Source: an uncultured Acetatifactor sp.
GTDB taxonomy: Bacteria; Bacillota; Clostridia; Lachnospirales; Lachnospiraceae
Length of the DNA: 64,000 bases
Direction: 5' to 3'
NCBI GenBank assembly: GCA_910584375.1
Contig: CAJUAH010000002.1
Coordinates: 1-64,000 of the forward strand
How positions within the stretch are numbered: position 1 is the stretch's first letter; the number at the start of each line of letters is the position of its first letter. Position numbers and translations under genes: made by a program. This document shows, piece after piece, positions 41,461 through 50,846 of the stretch. A model generated the notes under the pieces. It was not told the origin of the DNA and searched no databases. It saw only the letters and a list, made by a program, of their open reading frames with translations.

Positions 41461-43872
41461 ATGAAACTACATGGCAAAACATATTACAGACGGTTATCCC
41501 GATTGTTATCTCTTTTGCTGGCGGTCTCCCTTTCCCTGGCGGGCTGCGGCAATCCGGGAGAAACCTCCGGTTTACCTTCCGAAGAGGAAGGCACAGCCGC
41601 GGTCAGCTATGAACGGCCCCTGCCGCAAATTATAGACTGGAGTACCTTTCAGATGGCGGAGCCCCAGAGTGCGGGACTCGGAACCTCCTGGTATCTCACA
41701 GAGAACCATGACGACTGGCTCACGCCCGTCAAGGCCGAATATGGGCAATACGGCTGCAGCACGACAAACATCGGAACCATAGACGGAACGATCTACACCA
41801 ACTGGCTGTACCGCTCAGACGATGAAACGCAGGAGAGCTTTTGCGACGAGAGCCTCATGGACGGCTTTGACGCCCGGACAGGTCAGAGTCTGCATATGGA
41901 TCTGGCTCTGGGCGACAGCGGGCTGCCCCGGGACGCCGCCCTGCTCAGCATGGATATGGCGAACGACAAAGAGGCGGTATTCCTCACCTATATCTCCGGT
42001 GAGCCGGGCCAGCCCATTCCCCACAGCGCCCTGCTCTTCTACCATCTGGAGGAGGGTGTACAGAAAACCCTGGATCTGCTGCCCGTTCTCGCCTCCGTGG
42101 GACTCGGGGACGAGCCGGAAAAAGAGCGCGACTATTCATACAGATATCACATAAACCTATGCGACCGGGAGGGACGCTGCTATCTGATCTGGAATCGGTC
42201 TCTGCTGGTGATCGATAGCGATGGAGAACTGCTGTGCCATATAGAGGCAACTGGGAAACAGTTTCCCCGGTTACTGTGCAAAACACCGGAGGGACTGCCC
42301 CTGTTTGTGTTTTGGGACGAAGAAAACCACGTCAACGAATACTATATCTATGACCAAAAAGCCGGACAACTGCGTTCTCTGGGGCAATCCAAATATTTTA
42401 ACATAATATCCGGCTGCATGGACATATCCGGCAATATATATTATTTTAACGAAAACGGTTCCATCATACGCTGGGATATCCTGTCGGGAGAGCGGGAAAA
42501 GATATATAACTGCAAGGACAACCATATCTGTGAAAATACCTACTCCTCAAAAGTCATGCTGATTCGGGAAAACGGCGATCTGGCGCTGATGAATCCCGGA
42601 ATAGAGAGACGGAATATCTATGTATTTTCCCCGATCCCGCCCGCTGAGACCAGAACGCTCACGCTGGTAAACGCCACGCGGGGGGATTCCATTCTACCCA
42701 CGGCGGCAGCGCTCTTTTCCACAAAAAAGCCTGGCGCGAAGATCGATATCTCCAGTTTCACGTCCAGCGGCAGCAATGACCTGGAGGCATATACTGCCAA
42801 TTTGGTGAACCGTATCGTGGCCGGGGACGCGCCCGACATGTTTGTCGTCTCCGCCCAGACCATGCACACCCTCTATGAAAAGGGTGCGCTGGCGGATCTC
42901 TCTGATATATTCCCCGCGGAAATGAGGGAACAGGTATTTGACTGTATCTGGGATGCGGGTACCATCGACGGAAAATTGGTCGGGCTGACCACCGATCAGG
43001 TCACCAACAGCATATTTATACCGAACCGGACATACGCGCAGGATACCTGGCAGCTCAAGGATGTGCTGGAACTGGCGGACCGGGCGTCCGGCGATACTTT
43101 CAAAGGTCTTTCGCCCCTGACGGAATACGATCCGTCTCCTCTATACTGGTATGCCCTGCTTGCCATCGAGTCCTCCCTTGTGGACAGACGGTCCGGAACC
43201 TGCCATTTTGACAGCGAGGACTTCCGAAGGCTACTGGAATACTGCAAAAGCACTCTGCCCGTAGAACATATTACCATGACGGCCGACAAACTGTCTGCTG
43301 ACGCCCGCTCTATCGAGGATGGGGAATACCTTGCCTATGCCTACGCCAATTACTTTGGTTTCTCTGATTTCTCCCTGATGATGTCTTCTTTCCCGCAGGA
43401 CTATCACTGGGTGGGCGTGCCCACGGACGGAGAAAGCGGCAACCTGCTGTATGCACGGGATTTTCTGGTGGTCAGCAAAGACACGGAGAATATGGATCTG
43501 ATCCGTGAGTTTCTTCCTACGGTCTACGGAGAAGATCTGATGCGGCTGTACCCCGAGCGCTGCCTGCGCCGGGATGTTCTCAGAGACTGCGTGAGAGACG
43601 CAGCCCCCGATCGGCCGCATCCCCAGGCTGAATTTTATATGAGCAACGGCATCATCCGCTGTCTGGAATGCAAGCCGGACGGCACCTCCTATGTGGAGGA
43701 ATATATAGCATTTATGGACAGCTGCGTCCTGATGCCGCCGGAGGATGACGCCATCGCCGACATTGTCATGGAGGAGGCGGAACCCTATTTCGCCGGGGAT
43801 AAAGATCTGGACACAGTCGTTGAGATCATCCAGAACCGGGTACAGCTATATCTGGATGAGAACGGATCTTAG
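41461..43872 (+). CDS. Second large lipoprotein with a C-terminal solute-binding domain
   Basis: 803 residues, the tandem paralogue of the preceding gene and about half identical in the C-terminal region (VNRIVAGDAPDMFVVSAQTM, LYEKGALADLSDIFPAEMRE, DAGTIDGKLVGLTTDQ, YARDFLVVSKDTENMDLIRE). Lipobox LSLAGC near residue 27. The same two-part plan is present: a beta-rich region, then a solute-binding fold. Start with GATAGGAG at 8 bases. It follows the first gene by 88 bases, so the two likely arise from duplication and share a transcript. Confidence 0.75.
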   Translation: MKLHGKTYYRRLSRLLSLLLAVSLSLAGCGNPGETSGLPSEEEGTAAVSYERPLPQIIDWSTFQMAEPQSAGLGTSWYLTENHDDWLTPVKAEYGQYGCSTTNIGTIDGTIYTNWLYRSDDETQESFCDESLMDGFDARTGQSLHMDLALGDSGLPRDAALLSMDMANDKEAVFLTYISGEPGQPIPHSALLFYHLEEGVQKTLDLLPVLASVGLGDEPEKERDYSYRYHINLCDREGRCYLIWNRSLLVIDSDGELLCHIEATGKQFPRLLCKTPEGLPLFVFWDEENHVNEYYIYDQKAGQLRSLGQSKYFNIISGCMDISGNIYYFNENGSIIRWDILSGEREKIYNCKDNHICENTYSSKVMLIRENGDLALMNPGIERRNIYVFSPIPPAETRTLTLVNATRGDSILPTAAALFSTKKPGAKIDISSFTSSGSNDLEAYTANLVNRIVAGDAPDMFVVSAQTMHTLYEKGALADLSDIFPAEMREQVFDCIWDAGTIDGKLVGLTTDQVTNSIFIPNRTYAQDTWQLKDVLELADRASGDTFKGLSPLTEYDPSPLYWYALLAIESSLVDRRSGTCHFDSEDFRRLLEYCKSTLPVEHITMTADKLSADARSIEDGEYLAYAYANYFGFSDFSLMMSSFPQDYHWVGVPTDGESGNLLYARDFLVVSKDTENMDLIREFLPTVYGEDLMRLYPERCLRRDVLRDCVRDAAPDRPHPQAEFYMSNGIIRCLECKPDGTSYVEEYIAFMDSCVLMPPEDDAIADIVMEEAEPYFAGDKDLDTVVEIIQNRVQLYLDENGS

Positions 43873-43930
43873 GCCGACCGTATGGAAACTCTGAAATCTA
43901 AGTACTTATGATATAAAAACCTGTCATCAA

Positions 43931-43963
43931 AAAAGGAGTCGCCGCATACGCGGCAACTCCTTT
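43931..43963. terminator. Bidirectional terminator between the lipoprotein and ilvC genes
   Basis: Stem AAAGGAGT-GCCGC / GCGGC-ACTCCTTT with a four-base loop. On the minus strand (ilvC side) it is followed by seven T; weaker T run on the plus strand. Confidence 0.85.
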
Positions 43964-43992
43964 CTGCTTTCCTGCAATCCAGCAACCCAAAA

Positions 43993-45012
43993 TTAGTTGT
44001 TGATCAGCTTGTCTTCTTCGTTGTTCCAGCTGTAGAGCTTACGGATCTCCTCGCCAACCTTCTCGGCGGGATGCTCGCTGGCCAGCTTTCTCATGGCCTT
44101 GAAGTGTACCTGTCTGCCAGCGGGGGACATATCCAGCAGGAACTCCTTGGCAAAGGTACCGTCCTGAATATCGCTCAGGATCTTCTTCATGGCCTTCTTG
44201 GTCTCCTCGGTCACGATCTTGGGGCCGGTGACGTAGTCGCCGTACTCAGCGGTGTTGGAGATGGAATATCTCATGCCCGCGAAACCGCTCTGGTAGATCA
44301 GGTCCACGATCAGTTTCATCTCATGGATACACTCAAAATAAGCGTTTCTCTCGTCGTATCCGGCCTCCACCAGCGTCTCAAAGCCAGCCTGCATCAGCGC
44401 GCACACGCCGCCGCACAGCACGGCCTGCTCGCCGAACAGGTCTGTCTCGGTCTCGGTGCGGAAAGTGGTCTCCAGCACGCCCGCTCTCGCGCCGCCGATT
44501 CCCAGCGCGTAAGCCAGCGCCAGATCCTGAGCCTTGCCGGTGGCGTCCTGCTCCACTGCGATCAGGCAGGGAACGCCCTTGCCCTCCTGGTACTCGCTTC
44601 TCACGGTATGGCCGGGGCCCTTGGGCGCGATCATCGTCACATCCACATCCGCGGGGGGTACGATGCAGCCGAAATGGATGTTAAATCCATGGGCGAACAT
44701 CAGCATATTGCCCGCCTCCAGGTTGGGCTCGATATCCTTTTTGTACAGATCCGCCTGTTTCTCATCGTTGATCAGGATCATGATGATGTCGGCCTTCTTG
44801 GCGGCCTCCGCGGCGGTGAACACCTCAAAGCCCTGCTTTACGGCCTTGTCCCAGGACTTGGAGCCCTCGTACAGACCGATGATCACGTTACAGCCGGACT
44901 CCTTTAAGTTCAGCGCGTGTGCATGTCCCTGGCTGCCGTAGCCGATGATCGCGATGGTCTTGCCCTCCAGCAGAGACAGGTTGCAATCTTCCTGATAAAA
45001 AATCTTTGCCAT
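43993..45012 (-). CDS. ilvC: Ketol-acid reductoisomerase (NADP+)
   Basis: Class I KARI, second step of valine/isoleucine synthesis. 339 residues. Seen: IAIIGYGSQGHAHALNLKESG for NADPH binding, MIAPKGPGHTVRSEY, and the metal-binding TETDLFGEQAVLCGG with the YFECIHEMKLIVDLIYQSG helix and RYSISNTAEYGDYVTGP. Start at ATGGCAAAG with TGGAGG 8 bases upstream. Last gene of the ilvB-ilvN-ilvN-ilvC run. Confidence 0.97.
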   Translation of the reverse strand: MAKIFYQEDCNLSLLEGKTIAIIGYGSQGHAHALNLKESGCNVIIGLYEGSKSWDKAVKQGFEVFTAAEAAKKADIIMILINDEKQADLYKKDIEPNLEAGNMLMFAHGFNIHFGCIVPPADVDVTMIAPKGPGHTVRSEYQEGKGVPCLIAVEQDATGKAQDLALAYALGIGGARAGVLETTFRTETETDLFGEQAVLCGGVCALMQAGFETLVEAGYDERNAYFECIHEMKLIVDLIYQSGFAGMRYSISNTAEYGDYVTGPKIVTEETKKAMKKILSDIQDGTFAKEFLLDMSPAGRQVHFKAMRKLASEHPAEKVGEEIRKLYSWNNEEDKLINN

Positions 45013-45099
45013 CTTTTTTTCCTCCATTATGTTAAGAATGATTTATAACTGATAGGTTGTTGTCCCTAGAGCTAACTTGTTGGTATCCCTGCAAAGCGG

Positions 45100-45603
45100 T
45101 CAACTCTCCAGATGAATAACATTCTCCATACCCCTGCCCAGACCGGCGATACCCGTTCTGGCCAGCTCCAGAATCTCATAGCCGTCCAGCAGATTGATGA
45201 ATGCGTCAATTTTGCCCTGATTGCCGGTGAGTTCGATGATCAGGCTGTCCTTGGATACGTCGATGATATTGGCGCGAAAAATATCCGCCACCGCTATGAT
45301 GCTCTGGCGCTGCTGGGGATCCGCCTTGACTTTTATAAGCGCAAGCTCTCTGTAGACGCTCTCCTCGGGCTTGAGTTCCCGGATATTGCGCACATCCACC
45401 AGCTTGCCCACCTGTTTCTCAATCTGCTCCAGGATCTCGTCATCCCCGTAGGCCACTATGGTGATCCTGGAAAAACGGGGATCCGCGGTCACGCCCGCCG
45501 TAATGCTGTCGATATTATATCCCCTGCGGGAAAACAGTCCGGATATGCGGCTCAGCACACCGGCTGTATTGTCTGCCAACAACTGAAATACTCTCTTCTG
45601 CAT
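45100..45603 (-). CDS. ilvN: Acetolactate synthase small (regulatory) subunit, copy 2
   Basis: ACT-domain regulatory subunit that confers branched-chain amino acid feedback on acetolactate synthase. 167 residues. Seen: VFQLLADNTAGVLSRISGLF then SRRGYNIDSITAG, ALIKVKADPQQRQSIIAVAD, and a C-terminal DALINLL-like FINLLDGYEILELARTG. A strong promoter of its own lies upstream, so it can be made with ilvC independently of ilvB. One of two small-subunit genes here; it is the more canonical IlvH-like one. Confidence 0.93.
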   Translation of the reverse strand: MQKRVFQLLADNTAGVLSRISGLFSRRGYNIDSITAGVTADPRFSRITIVAYGDDEILEQIEKQVGKLVDVRNIRELKPEESVYRELALIKVKADPQQRQSIIAVADIFRANIIDVSKDSLIIELTGNQGKIDAFINLLDGYEILELARTGIAGLGRGMENVIHLES

Positions 45604-45670
45604 CGTAAACTCCTCTATATTTGGTTCCCTGTCTCAGAACATTTGTTATATATCCTCATATTTGCTCTAC

Positions 45671-45699
45671 ATTTTAGCAAGATAAAGCGTGTATGTCAA
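45671..45699 (-). promoter_or_regulatory. Strong sigma-A promoter before ilvN copy 2 and ilvC
   Basis: Minus strand TTGACA, 17-base spacer, TAAAAT; about 68 bases before the start. Confidence 0.85.
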
Positions 45700-45704
45700 C
45701 CCTA

Positions 45705-45780
45705 TTTTGCGTTCCGCATGCGTTCTGTTCCACGCTTTTCGATTCCGCGCATTTCTGATTCCGCATGTTCCCTGTCAAAA
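45705..45780. repeat. TTCCGCATG repeat cluster between the two ilvN genes
   Basis: GCGTTCCGCATGCGTTC, GATTCCGCGCATTTC and GATTCCGCATGTTCCCTG in a row, related to the ruvA-ruvB intergenic repeat. Confidence 0.55.
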
Positions 45781-45785
45781 CTTGA

Positions 45786-46277
45786 TTACTCATCATTCTC
45801 ACTGCATTTTGCCAACGCCAGAGTCCCCGTGCGAGCCACTTCCGCTATACTGATGGATTGCAGCATGGTCAGCAGAAGTTTCGTCCTGTCAGGAGTATCA
45901 CAGATCTGGATCATCATGAAATGTTTGGACATATCCACGATCTCGGCCCGCAGGATCTCGCAGACCTCGGTAATCTCCCTGCGGTTCCCCTTATTGTGGC
46001 GCACCTTCACCAGCATCAGCTCCCGGCTGACGCTCTGGCTCTCGTCAAAGGTCTTGACTTTGATCACATCCAGTTTTTTGTTCAGTTGCTTTTCGATCTG
46101 CTCAATGGTGCGCTCGTCCCCGCTGCTCACAATGGTCATGCAGGATATCTCCGGATCGTCGGTTTCTCCCACTGTAAGGGAATCAATATTAAAGCATCTT
46201 CTGGCAAAGAGTCCGGCCACTTTGCCCAGCACGCCGGAACGGTTCTCCACCAGTACGGAATATATTCTCTTTTTCAT
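45786..46277 (-). CDS. ilvN: Acetolactate synthase small (regulatory) subunit, copy 1
   Basis: 163-residue ACT-domain protein: YSVLVENRSGVLGKVAGLFA then RRCFNIDSLTVGE, VSRELMLVKVRHNKGNRREI, LRAEIVDMSKHFMMIQI. Directly follows ilvB (49 bases). It differs from copy 2 at many positions (C-terminal helix ends ALAKCSENDE), so the two may pair with the catalytic subunit to give differently regulated enzymes. Confidence 0.92.
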   Translation of the reverse strand: MKKRIYSVLVENRSGVLGKVAGLFARRCFNIDSLTVGETDDPEISCMTIVSSGDERTIEQIEKQLNKKLDVIKVKTFDESQSVSRELMLVKVRHNKGNRREITEVCEILRAEIVDMSKHFMMIQICDTPDRTKLLLTMLQSISIAEVARTGTLALAKCSENDE

Positions 46278-46326
46278 ATTCTCCTCTTTCCCGTGTATCT
46301 GTAATCATTCATTCAACGCCGGCTCC

Positions 46327-47943
46327 TCATTTTACAAGATCCATGGGATCGATCAGACACTCCAGCAGTACCGACGCGTCCTCCCTCAGAAAATCATCCA
46401 GCACCTCTTCTGCCCGATCCATGTTTTCCAGCAGCTGATACTGCATATCATAAGCCGCCGCGATCTTGTCCAGCCTGGGACTGCCGGACAAATCCACCAC
46501 AGAATAATTGTCCCTGTACGTATAGTGCTGGTACTCCCGCACCATGCCCAGGTAGCCGTTTTTCAGCACGATGATCTTCACCGGAATCCGATATTGGCTC
46601 ATGGTCGCCAGCTCCATCATGGACATCTGGAAAGAACCGTCGCCGCACACCGCGATGACCTGACGGCTTTGATCCGCCAGCTTTGCCCCCAGGGCCGCCG
46701 GGATCGAATACCCCATGGTTCCCATGCCGCCGGAGGTGAGGAAACGCCCTTCCTTCACAATATGGTAACTGCAGGACCATATCTGGTTCTGCCCCACATC
46801 CGCCACATACACCGCATTGGGAGCCATTTTTTCAGACAATCGGGTGATAAAGGCCGCCGGATCCACATAAGCGGGATCAGGACTGCGTTTCGCTACCAGC
46901 TCCTTCCTGTACTGCGTCAAAGTCTCTATCCACTGCTCATGTTCACAGCAAAACTCTTCTTTGGCAAAATCCTGAAAGATATGTTTTACGTCTCCCACCA
47001 ACGGAATCGTGGGCCCCGCGTTCTTGCCGATCTCCGCCGGATCCACGTCTATATGCACCAGCACCTTGTCCCGGGTGATCAGGTCCGGCTGGCTGACCGC
47101 CCGGTCCGCCACTCTGGCTCCCACCATGATCAGCATATCCGACTCGTTCATGGCCCGGTTGGCATACGCCTTGCCGTGGTTGCCCACCATCCCAAAGTAG
47201 AGCGGATGCTCCGTGGGCATAACGCCGATGCCCATCATCGTAGATACCACCGGAACCCGGTACTTTTCCACAAATTCCCGCAATTCCTCCTTGGCCTCGC
47301 TGAGCAGCACGCCGCCGCCCGCGCAGATAATGGGACGCTTTGCCTTTTCCAGTTCCCGGATAACTTTTTTAATCTGCACCGCGTGCCCCTTGACCGTGGG
47401 CTTGTAGGTGCGCATATTGACCTCCTCCGGGTATTGGAATTTATTTATGACCGCATTCTGGATATCGATGGGTATATCGATCAGCACCGGGCCTCTGCGA
47501 CCTGTGTTGGCGATATGAAAGGCCTCCTTGAATATCCGGGGGATATCGTTTACATTCTTGACCAGATAGCTGTATTTGACAAAGGACTCCACCGCTCCGG
47601 TGATATCCGCCTCCTGAAAGGAGTCGCTGCCCAGCAGATCCGTATGTACCTGTCCGGTGATGCACACCAACGGTATGCTGTCCGCAAAGGCGGTGGCGAT
47701 CCCGGTGATCACATTGGTAGCGCCGGGGCCGCTGGTGACGGCGCAGACACCGGGCCTGCCCGTGAGCCGGGCCATGCCGCTGGCCGCATGGGCGGCATTC
47801 TGCTCCGTGCGGATCAATATGGTCTGAATCTCCGATTGCAGGATACTGTTGTAAAAGGGGCATATGGCTACGCCGGGGTAACCGAACACATATTTTACGC
47901 CCTCTTCCTCCAAACATTTGATTATGGCATCTGCTCCTATCAT
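46327..47943 (-). CDS. ilvB: Acetolactate synthase large (catalytic) subunit
   Basis: ThDP-dependent enzyme at the head of branched-chain amino acid synthesis. 538 residues. Seen: GADAIIKCLEEEGVKYVFGY, catalytic Glu in RTEQNAAHAASGMARLTG, GPGATNVITGIATAFADSIP, and the ThDP motif GDGSFQMSMMELATMSQYRI with KNGYLGMVREYQHYTY. RBS TAGGAGG. A sigma-A promoter lies 71 bases upstream. No T-box or leader peptide was recognised. Confidence 0.95.
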   Translation of the reverse strand: MIGADAIIKCLEEEGVKYVFGYPGVAICPFYNSILQSEIQTILIRTEQNAAHAASGMARLTGRPGVCAVTSGPGATNVITGIATAFADSIPLVCITGQVHTDLLGSDSFQEADITGAVESFVKYSYLVKNVNDIPRIFKEAFHIANTGRRGPVLIDIPIDIQNAVINKFQYPEEVNMRTYKPTVKGHAVQIKKVIRELEKAKRPIICAGGGVLLSEAKEELREFVEKYRVPVVSTMMGIGVMPTEHPLYFGMVGNHGKAYANRAMNESDMLIMVGARVADRAVSQPDLITRDKVLVHIDVDPAEIGKNAGPTIPLVGDVKHIFQDFAKEEFCCEHEQWIETLTQYRKELVAKRSPDPAYVDPAAFITRLSEKMAPNAVYVADVGQNQIWSCSYHIVKEGRFLTSGGMGTMGYSIPAALGAKLADQSRQVIAVCGDGSFQMSMMELATMSQYRIPVKIIVLKNGYLGMVREYQHYTYRDNYSVVDLSGSPRLDKIAAAYDMQYQLLENMDRAEEVLDDFLREDASVLLECLIDPMDLVK

Positions 47944-48013
47944 GAAAAACCTCCTACTACCAGTTTAAGAGTTCCGCATACTGAAAAACTGTGTTGCATC
48001 TACATTTCTGCCT

Positions 48014-48042
48014 ATTTTAACATAATAGATTGCGATATACAA
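48014..48042 (-). promoter_or_regulatory. Promoter of ilvB
   Basis: Minus strand TTGTAT, 17-base spacer, TAAAAT. Confidence 0.75.
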
Positions 48043-48119
48043 GGTAAGGATTTAACCTGTTTATGGCTTCGTCCACAGGCACGGTCGCATGTCTCCTTAA
48101 AACCTTTATTTTCCGGCTC

Positions 48120-48656
48120 TCAGTCGATCCCGGGAATCATGATCTCTGCCTCACAGTTGGCATAGACGTTTTCAGCGTCCTCCGCACAAACTGCCGAGAC
48201 AGTTAGTTTTCCGCCCGACATCGCGGAAAATGTATCTCCATCCATGACCAACGCCACATCTATGCAATTTCTACCGGCAACCTCAGAGGGATAAACCGTC
48301 AAACAGTCGAAATAATCGTTCCCATTGGAATCCGTCAGTTTTATCCACTCCGTGTCCTCAAACAGACTGTTATGTAAAAACGGAATACTGTATGCGATCC
48401 GAAAACGGAGTTGGTAACTGTCCATATGCTTAATCAAATATACTCCGGAGAGGGATAGATGATCCGAATGCAGTATGTTGCGATCGATTTCCGTGACTTC
48501 CATATTCCCTTCCCAATCAGGATAATGGTCCTCGCCCGTCTGCCCCACCAGCCATGTATCAAGTCCTTTCCGGCTGAAACAGTCATGGGTATAAACCATA
48601 TAGATAACGATTCCGGCTATAACCGCTGCAAAGGCATACCGCAGGTATTTTTTCAT
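48120..48656 (-). CDS. Membrane-anchored hypothetical protein
   Basis: 178 residues. N-terminal anchor LRYAFAAVIAGIVIYMVY, then an extracytoplasmic beta-rich domain (VTEIDRNILHSDHLSLSGVY; YQLRFRIAYSIPFLHNSLFE; DYFDCLTVYPSEVAGRNCID; FSAMSGGKLTVSAVCAED). Two Cys in the domain could pair. No family recognised. It is the last gene of the RHS-linked cluster, and its small-anchor-plus-beta-domain plan resembles other candidate immunity proteins there. Confidence 0.55.
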   Translation of the reverse strand: MKKYLRYAFAAVIAGIVIYMVYTHDCFSRKGLDTWLVGQTGEDHYPDWEGNMEVTEIDRNILHSDHLSLSGVYLIKHMDSYQLRFRIAYSIPFLHNSLFEDTEWIKLTDSNGNDYFDCLTVYPSEVAGRNCIDVALVMDGDTFSAMSGGKLTVSAVCAEDAENVYANCEAEIMIPGID

Positions 48657-48848
48657 AATTGCACCATTCCTTTCTGTTCTATTGCTTTTTATCTTCCACA
48701 TTCAAAACATTTCGCATATTTCTCATATTATAGTGTTCCCAAATCTATGTGCAAATAAATCTATCCAAATTCCTTTCATTCGGTTATAGAGCATATCACC
48801 AATATAGTTTTCACATAATATGACTTCTACAATAATATACATAACCTA

Positions 48849-49331
48849 TTACTTCATATTCTGCTTTAATACTTGACCATACCTTTCCATAAACATCCAA
48901 TAAACCTCATTACCTTTCCAGACATTAATTACTACATCTAATGGCCAAAAACCAGGGGTTAAACAGCCCCCTACAACTTGAGGAGTTTTATAATTTTCGG
49001 AGAATTCCCATCTGTATAAACATATCTCACACAATTTTTCTCCCATAAATGCCGCAGTTTCTACCAGCAATTCCTTTGCCTCCTCATAGGGCAAATCCGC
49101 AATACTCATAAGAATTTCCTTAATTCTCATGAGCCACTCATCTACATCTTCTGGCTGGATAGAAGTTGTTTTGATATGATATCTTTCCGAAAACGAATCT
49201 GCTAACTGTTTATGCTCCTTAAATAGTTTTTCTGCCATTGCTTTTGTTGGTATAATCTCTTCTTCATGGCTCATTTTCTCCAGCAAATCAAGGCCATATT
49301 TTACGGCAACTTCAGCAAGCATCTGCACCAT
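48849..49331 (-). pseudogene. 5'-truncated copy of the 267-residue RHS-linked protein
   Basis: About 160 residues align with the C-terminal part of the gene at 50847-51650: YGLDLLEKMSHEEEIIPTKA and MAEKLFKEHKQLADSF are shared almost exactly, as are PYEEAKELLVETAAFMGEK and CEICLYRW. The N-terminal 100 residues are missing; the apparent start ATG comes from the end of a toxin-domain remnant (49331-49456), so the break is a recombination junction rather than a real start. Probably non-functional, although an open frame remains. Confidence 0.75.
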
Positions 49332-49456
49332 TCCCCGTCTTTCTTCGTAATATAAAATTCCCTAAGCAATATATAATTAAATTTCTCCATTTCTACGGCA
49401 TAATCCGTCATTATGTCCCCATAAATCAGATATCCATTTGAGTCTTGACCCACGGT
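49331..49456 (-). pseudogene. Third remnant of the RHS toxin C-terminus
   Basis: Read on the minus strand, about 40 codons match the last residues of the intact RHS toxin: GYLIYGDIMTDYAVEMEKFN and YILLREFYITKKDGE, versus GYPIYGDIMTDYAVEMEKFN and YILLGEFYITRKDGE in the full protein. It is joined directly to the truncated second-gene copy. No start or upstream toxin sequence. Confidence 0.8.
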
Positions 49457-49466
49457 TCTTTTTTCT

Positions 49467-49907
49467 TTATTTTTCTAAAGGCAATTCTTCTATATCAGGA
49501 AATATGACATCCAACACTTCCTTCCCCGTACATAGTCGTATTAAACTTACATTTTCAAGACATTCATCGTTGCTAAAGAACAATAAGCTTACATAAAGAT
49601 CGTCATCGATTTCATAATATTTGTATATTATTCCTGAACCATACTCGCCATTGGGTTCGCCTATTTCTTCTACAATTTGCTTATAAGTACTGGTATTATC
49701 TAGTTTATAGAAATAGTCAAGGCTGATCTTTCTATCAATGTATTTGTACGAAGCAAAGGCACCTGAAACATAAATTGAGTTTTTCATATCATATTCCTTC
49801 AATTCATCCGTTCTATTGTTCTTTATCTTCCCTACCAAGTAGCCAATATAAAATGCGACAAAAATTTGAATTAAACATAACACTATAACTAAAAACTTCT
49901 TCCTCAT
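49467..49907 (-). CDS. Membrane-anchored SmpA-like protein, copy B (candidate immunity)
   Basis: 146 residues. N-terminal membrane helix (FLVIVLCLIQIFVAFYIGYL), then an extracytoplasmic domain whose core reads KYIDRKISLDYFYKLDNTST then YKQIVEEIGEPNGEYGSGII, ending YYEIDDDLYVSLLFF. The Y-x-x-I-V-x-x-I-G-x-P-N-G pattern is that of SmpA/BamE-type folds. Paralogous to the gene at 51819-52223. Its ATG overlaps the TGA of a decayed RHS toxin remnant (ATGA), the same coupling as in the intact locus, which argues for an immunity role. Confidence 0.7.
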   Translation of the reverse strand: MRKKFLVIVLCLIQIFVAFYIGYLVGKIKNNRTDELKEYDMKNSIYVSGAFASYKYIDRKISLDYFYKLDNTSTYKQIVEEIGEPNGEYGSGIIYKYYEIDDDLYVSLLFFSNDECLENVSLIRLCTGKEVLDVIFPDIEELPLEK

Positions 49908-50793
49908 TCAAAACATTCCCCGTCTTTCCTTGTAATATAAAATTCCCCAAGCAATATATAATTAAATCTTTCCATTTCCACCGCATAATCCGTCATTATA
50001 TCCTCATAAATCGGATATCCATTTAATTCTCGGCACACAATTGCTTTATTTGTTGCTTCAAATGTCCCATGTTTATTATACCAAGTTCCTGTTAGCTCAT
50101 CATATACATACCAATGATAGTCACCTCCCGGTTGAGCAACAAGCGCAACCCTTTTCTCCCCTTCCTTCCCACATTTAACCCCACTACATCCATATCAGCT
50201 TTTATTACATTAATTAATCTGGAGGGGGGCGGTCATGTGGTTGTTGGCGTTGTATCGGTATGTGGTTCGGGAAGGGGGCTGGCCGGTGTGGTCTTCTTTG
50301 GCAGTGTGGTTGCCAAAGAGATCGTAGGTGTTATTTTCTCAGGGGTTGTCCGTTCCGGGTCACGCCGGTCAGGCGGCTTAGGGAGGCGTAGGTGTAAGTA
50401 AAGATCCCGTTGTCCTGGTCTGTGTCGTGGCGTTGTCGGTGGGTCTCGGTTTTGTTGCCCGACAGGTCGTATTTGTAAGTGTATTGTTCCTCGAAACCTT
50501 TCCCTGTATGGCGGATGATTTCAAACATTCTGGTTTCGTTGTAGGCGTATTGGGTCGTGATCCCGTTGGGGAATGTCTTTTCCTGGAGACGGCCCAGGGG
50601 GTTGTAGGCGTAGGTTATGGTACCGCCGGGGGCGGTCAGTGTGGTGAGCTGGCCTTTTTCGTTGTAGGTGTAGGTGGTCTCCTGACCGTCAGGGTAGGTG
50701 AGGCGCAGTTTTTCGTTCATGCTGCCCCATGTATGTATAGGCGACGGTGTTTCCGGTAGAGCCTGTCACGAAGGTCACTCCCTCTGCCAAAGT
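49904..50793 (-). pseudogene. Decayed orphan RHS core plus toxin domain
   Basis: From about 50793 the minus strand matches the intact rhs gene (NEKLRLTYPDGQETTYTYNE and on, through THRQRHDTDQDNG). After GQPLRK an extra A shifts the frame near 50331, causing immediate TAA. Homology then continues out of frame to about 50220, where it jumps past some 1.1 kb of the intact gene and joins the toxin domain (KRVALVAQPGGDYHWYVYDE, WYNKHGTFEATNKAI, ITRKDGECFE). The TGA overlaps the next gene by ATGA. No promoter or N-terminal domain. Confidence 0.85.
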
Positions 50794-50846
50794 TTAATTT
50801 TGCGGCATCACATATAGAAAGTGATTTTGCACGTTGAACATCATTA

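Noticed and set aside
47944..48119. T-box or leader-peptide attenuator before ilvB
   Set aside because: The leader after the predicted promoter is only about 65 bases and shows neither the T-box core nor a run of branched-chain codons.
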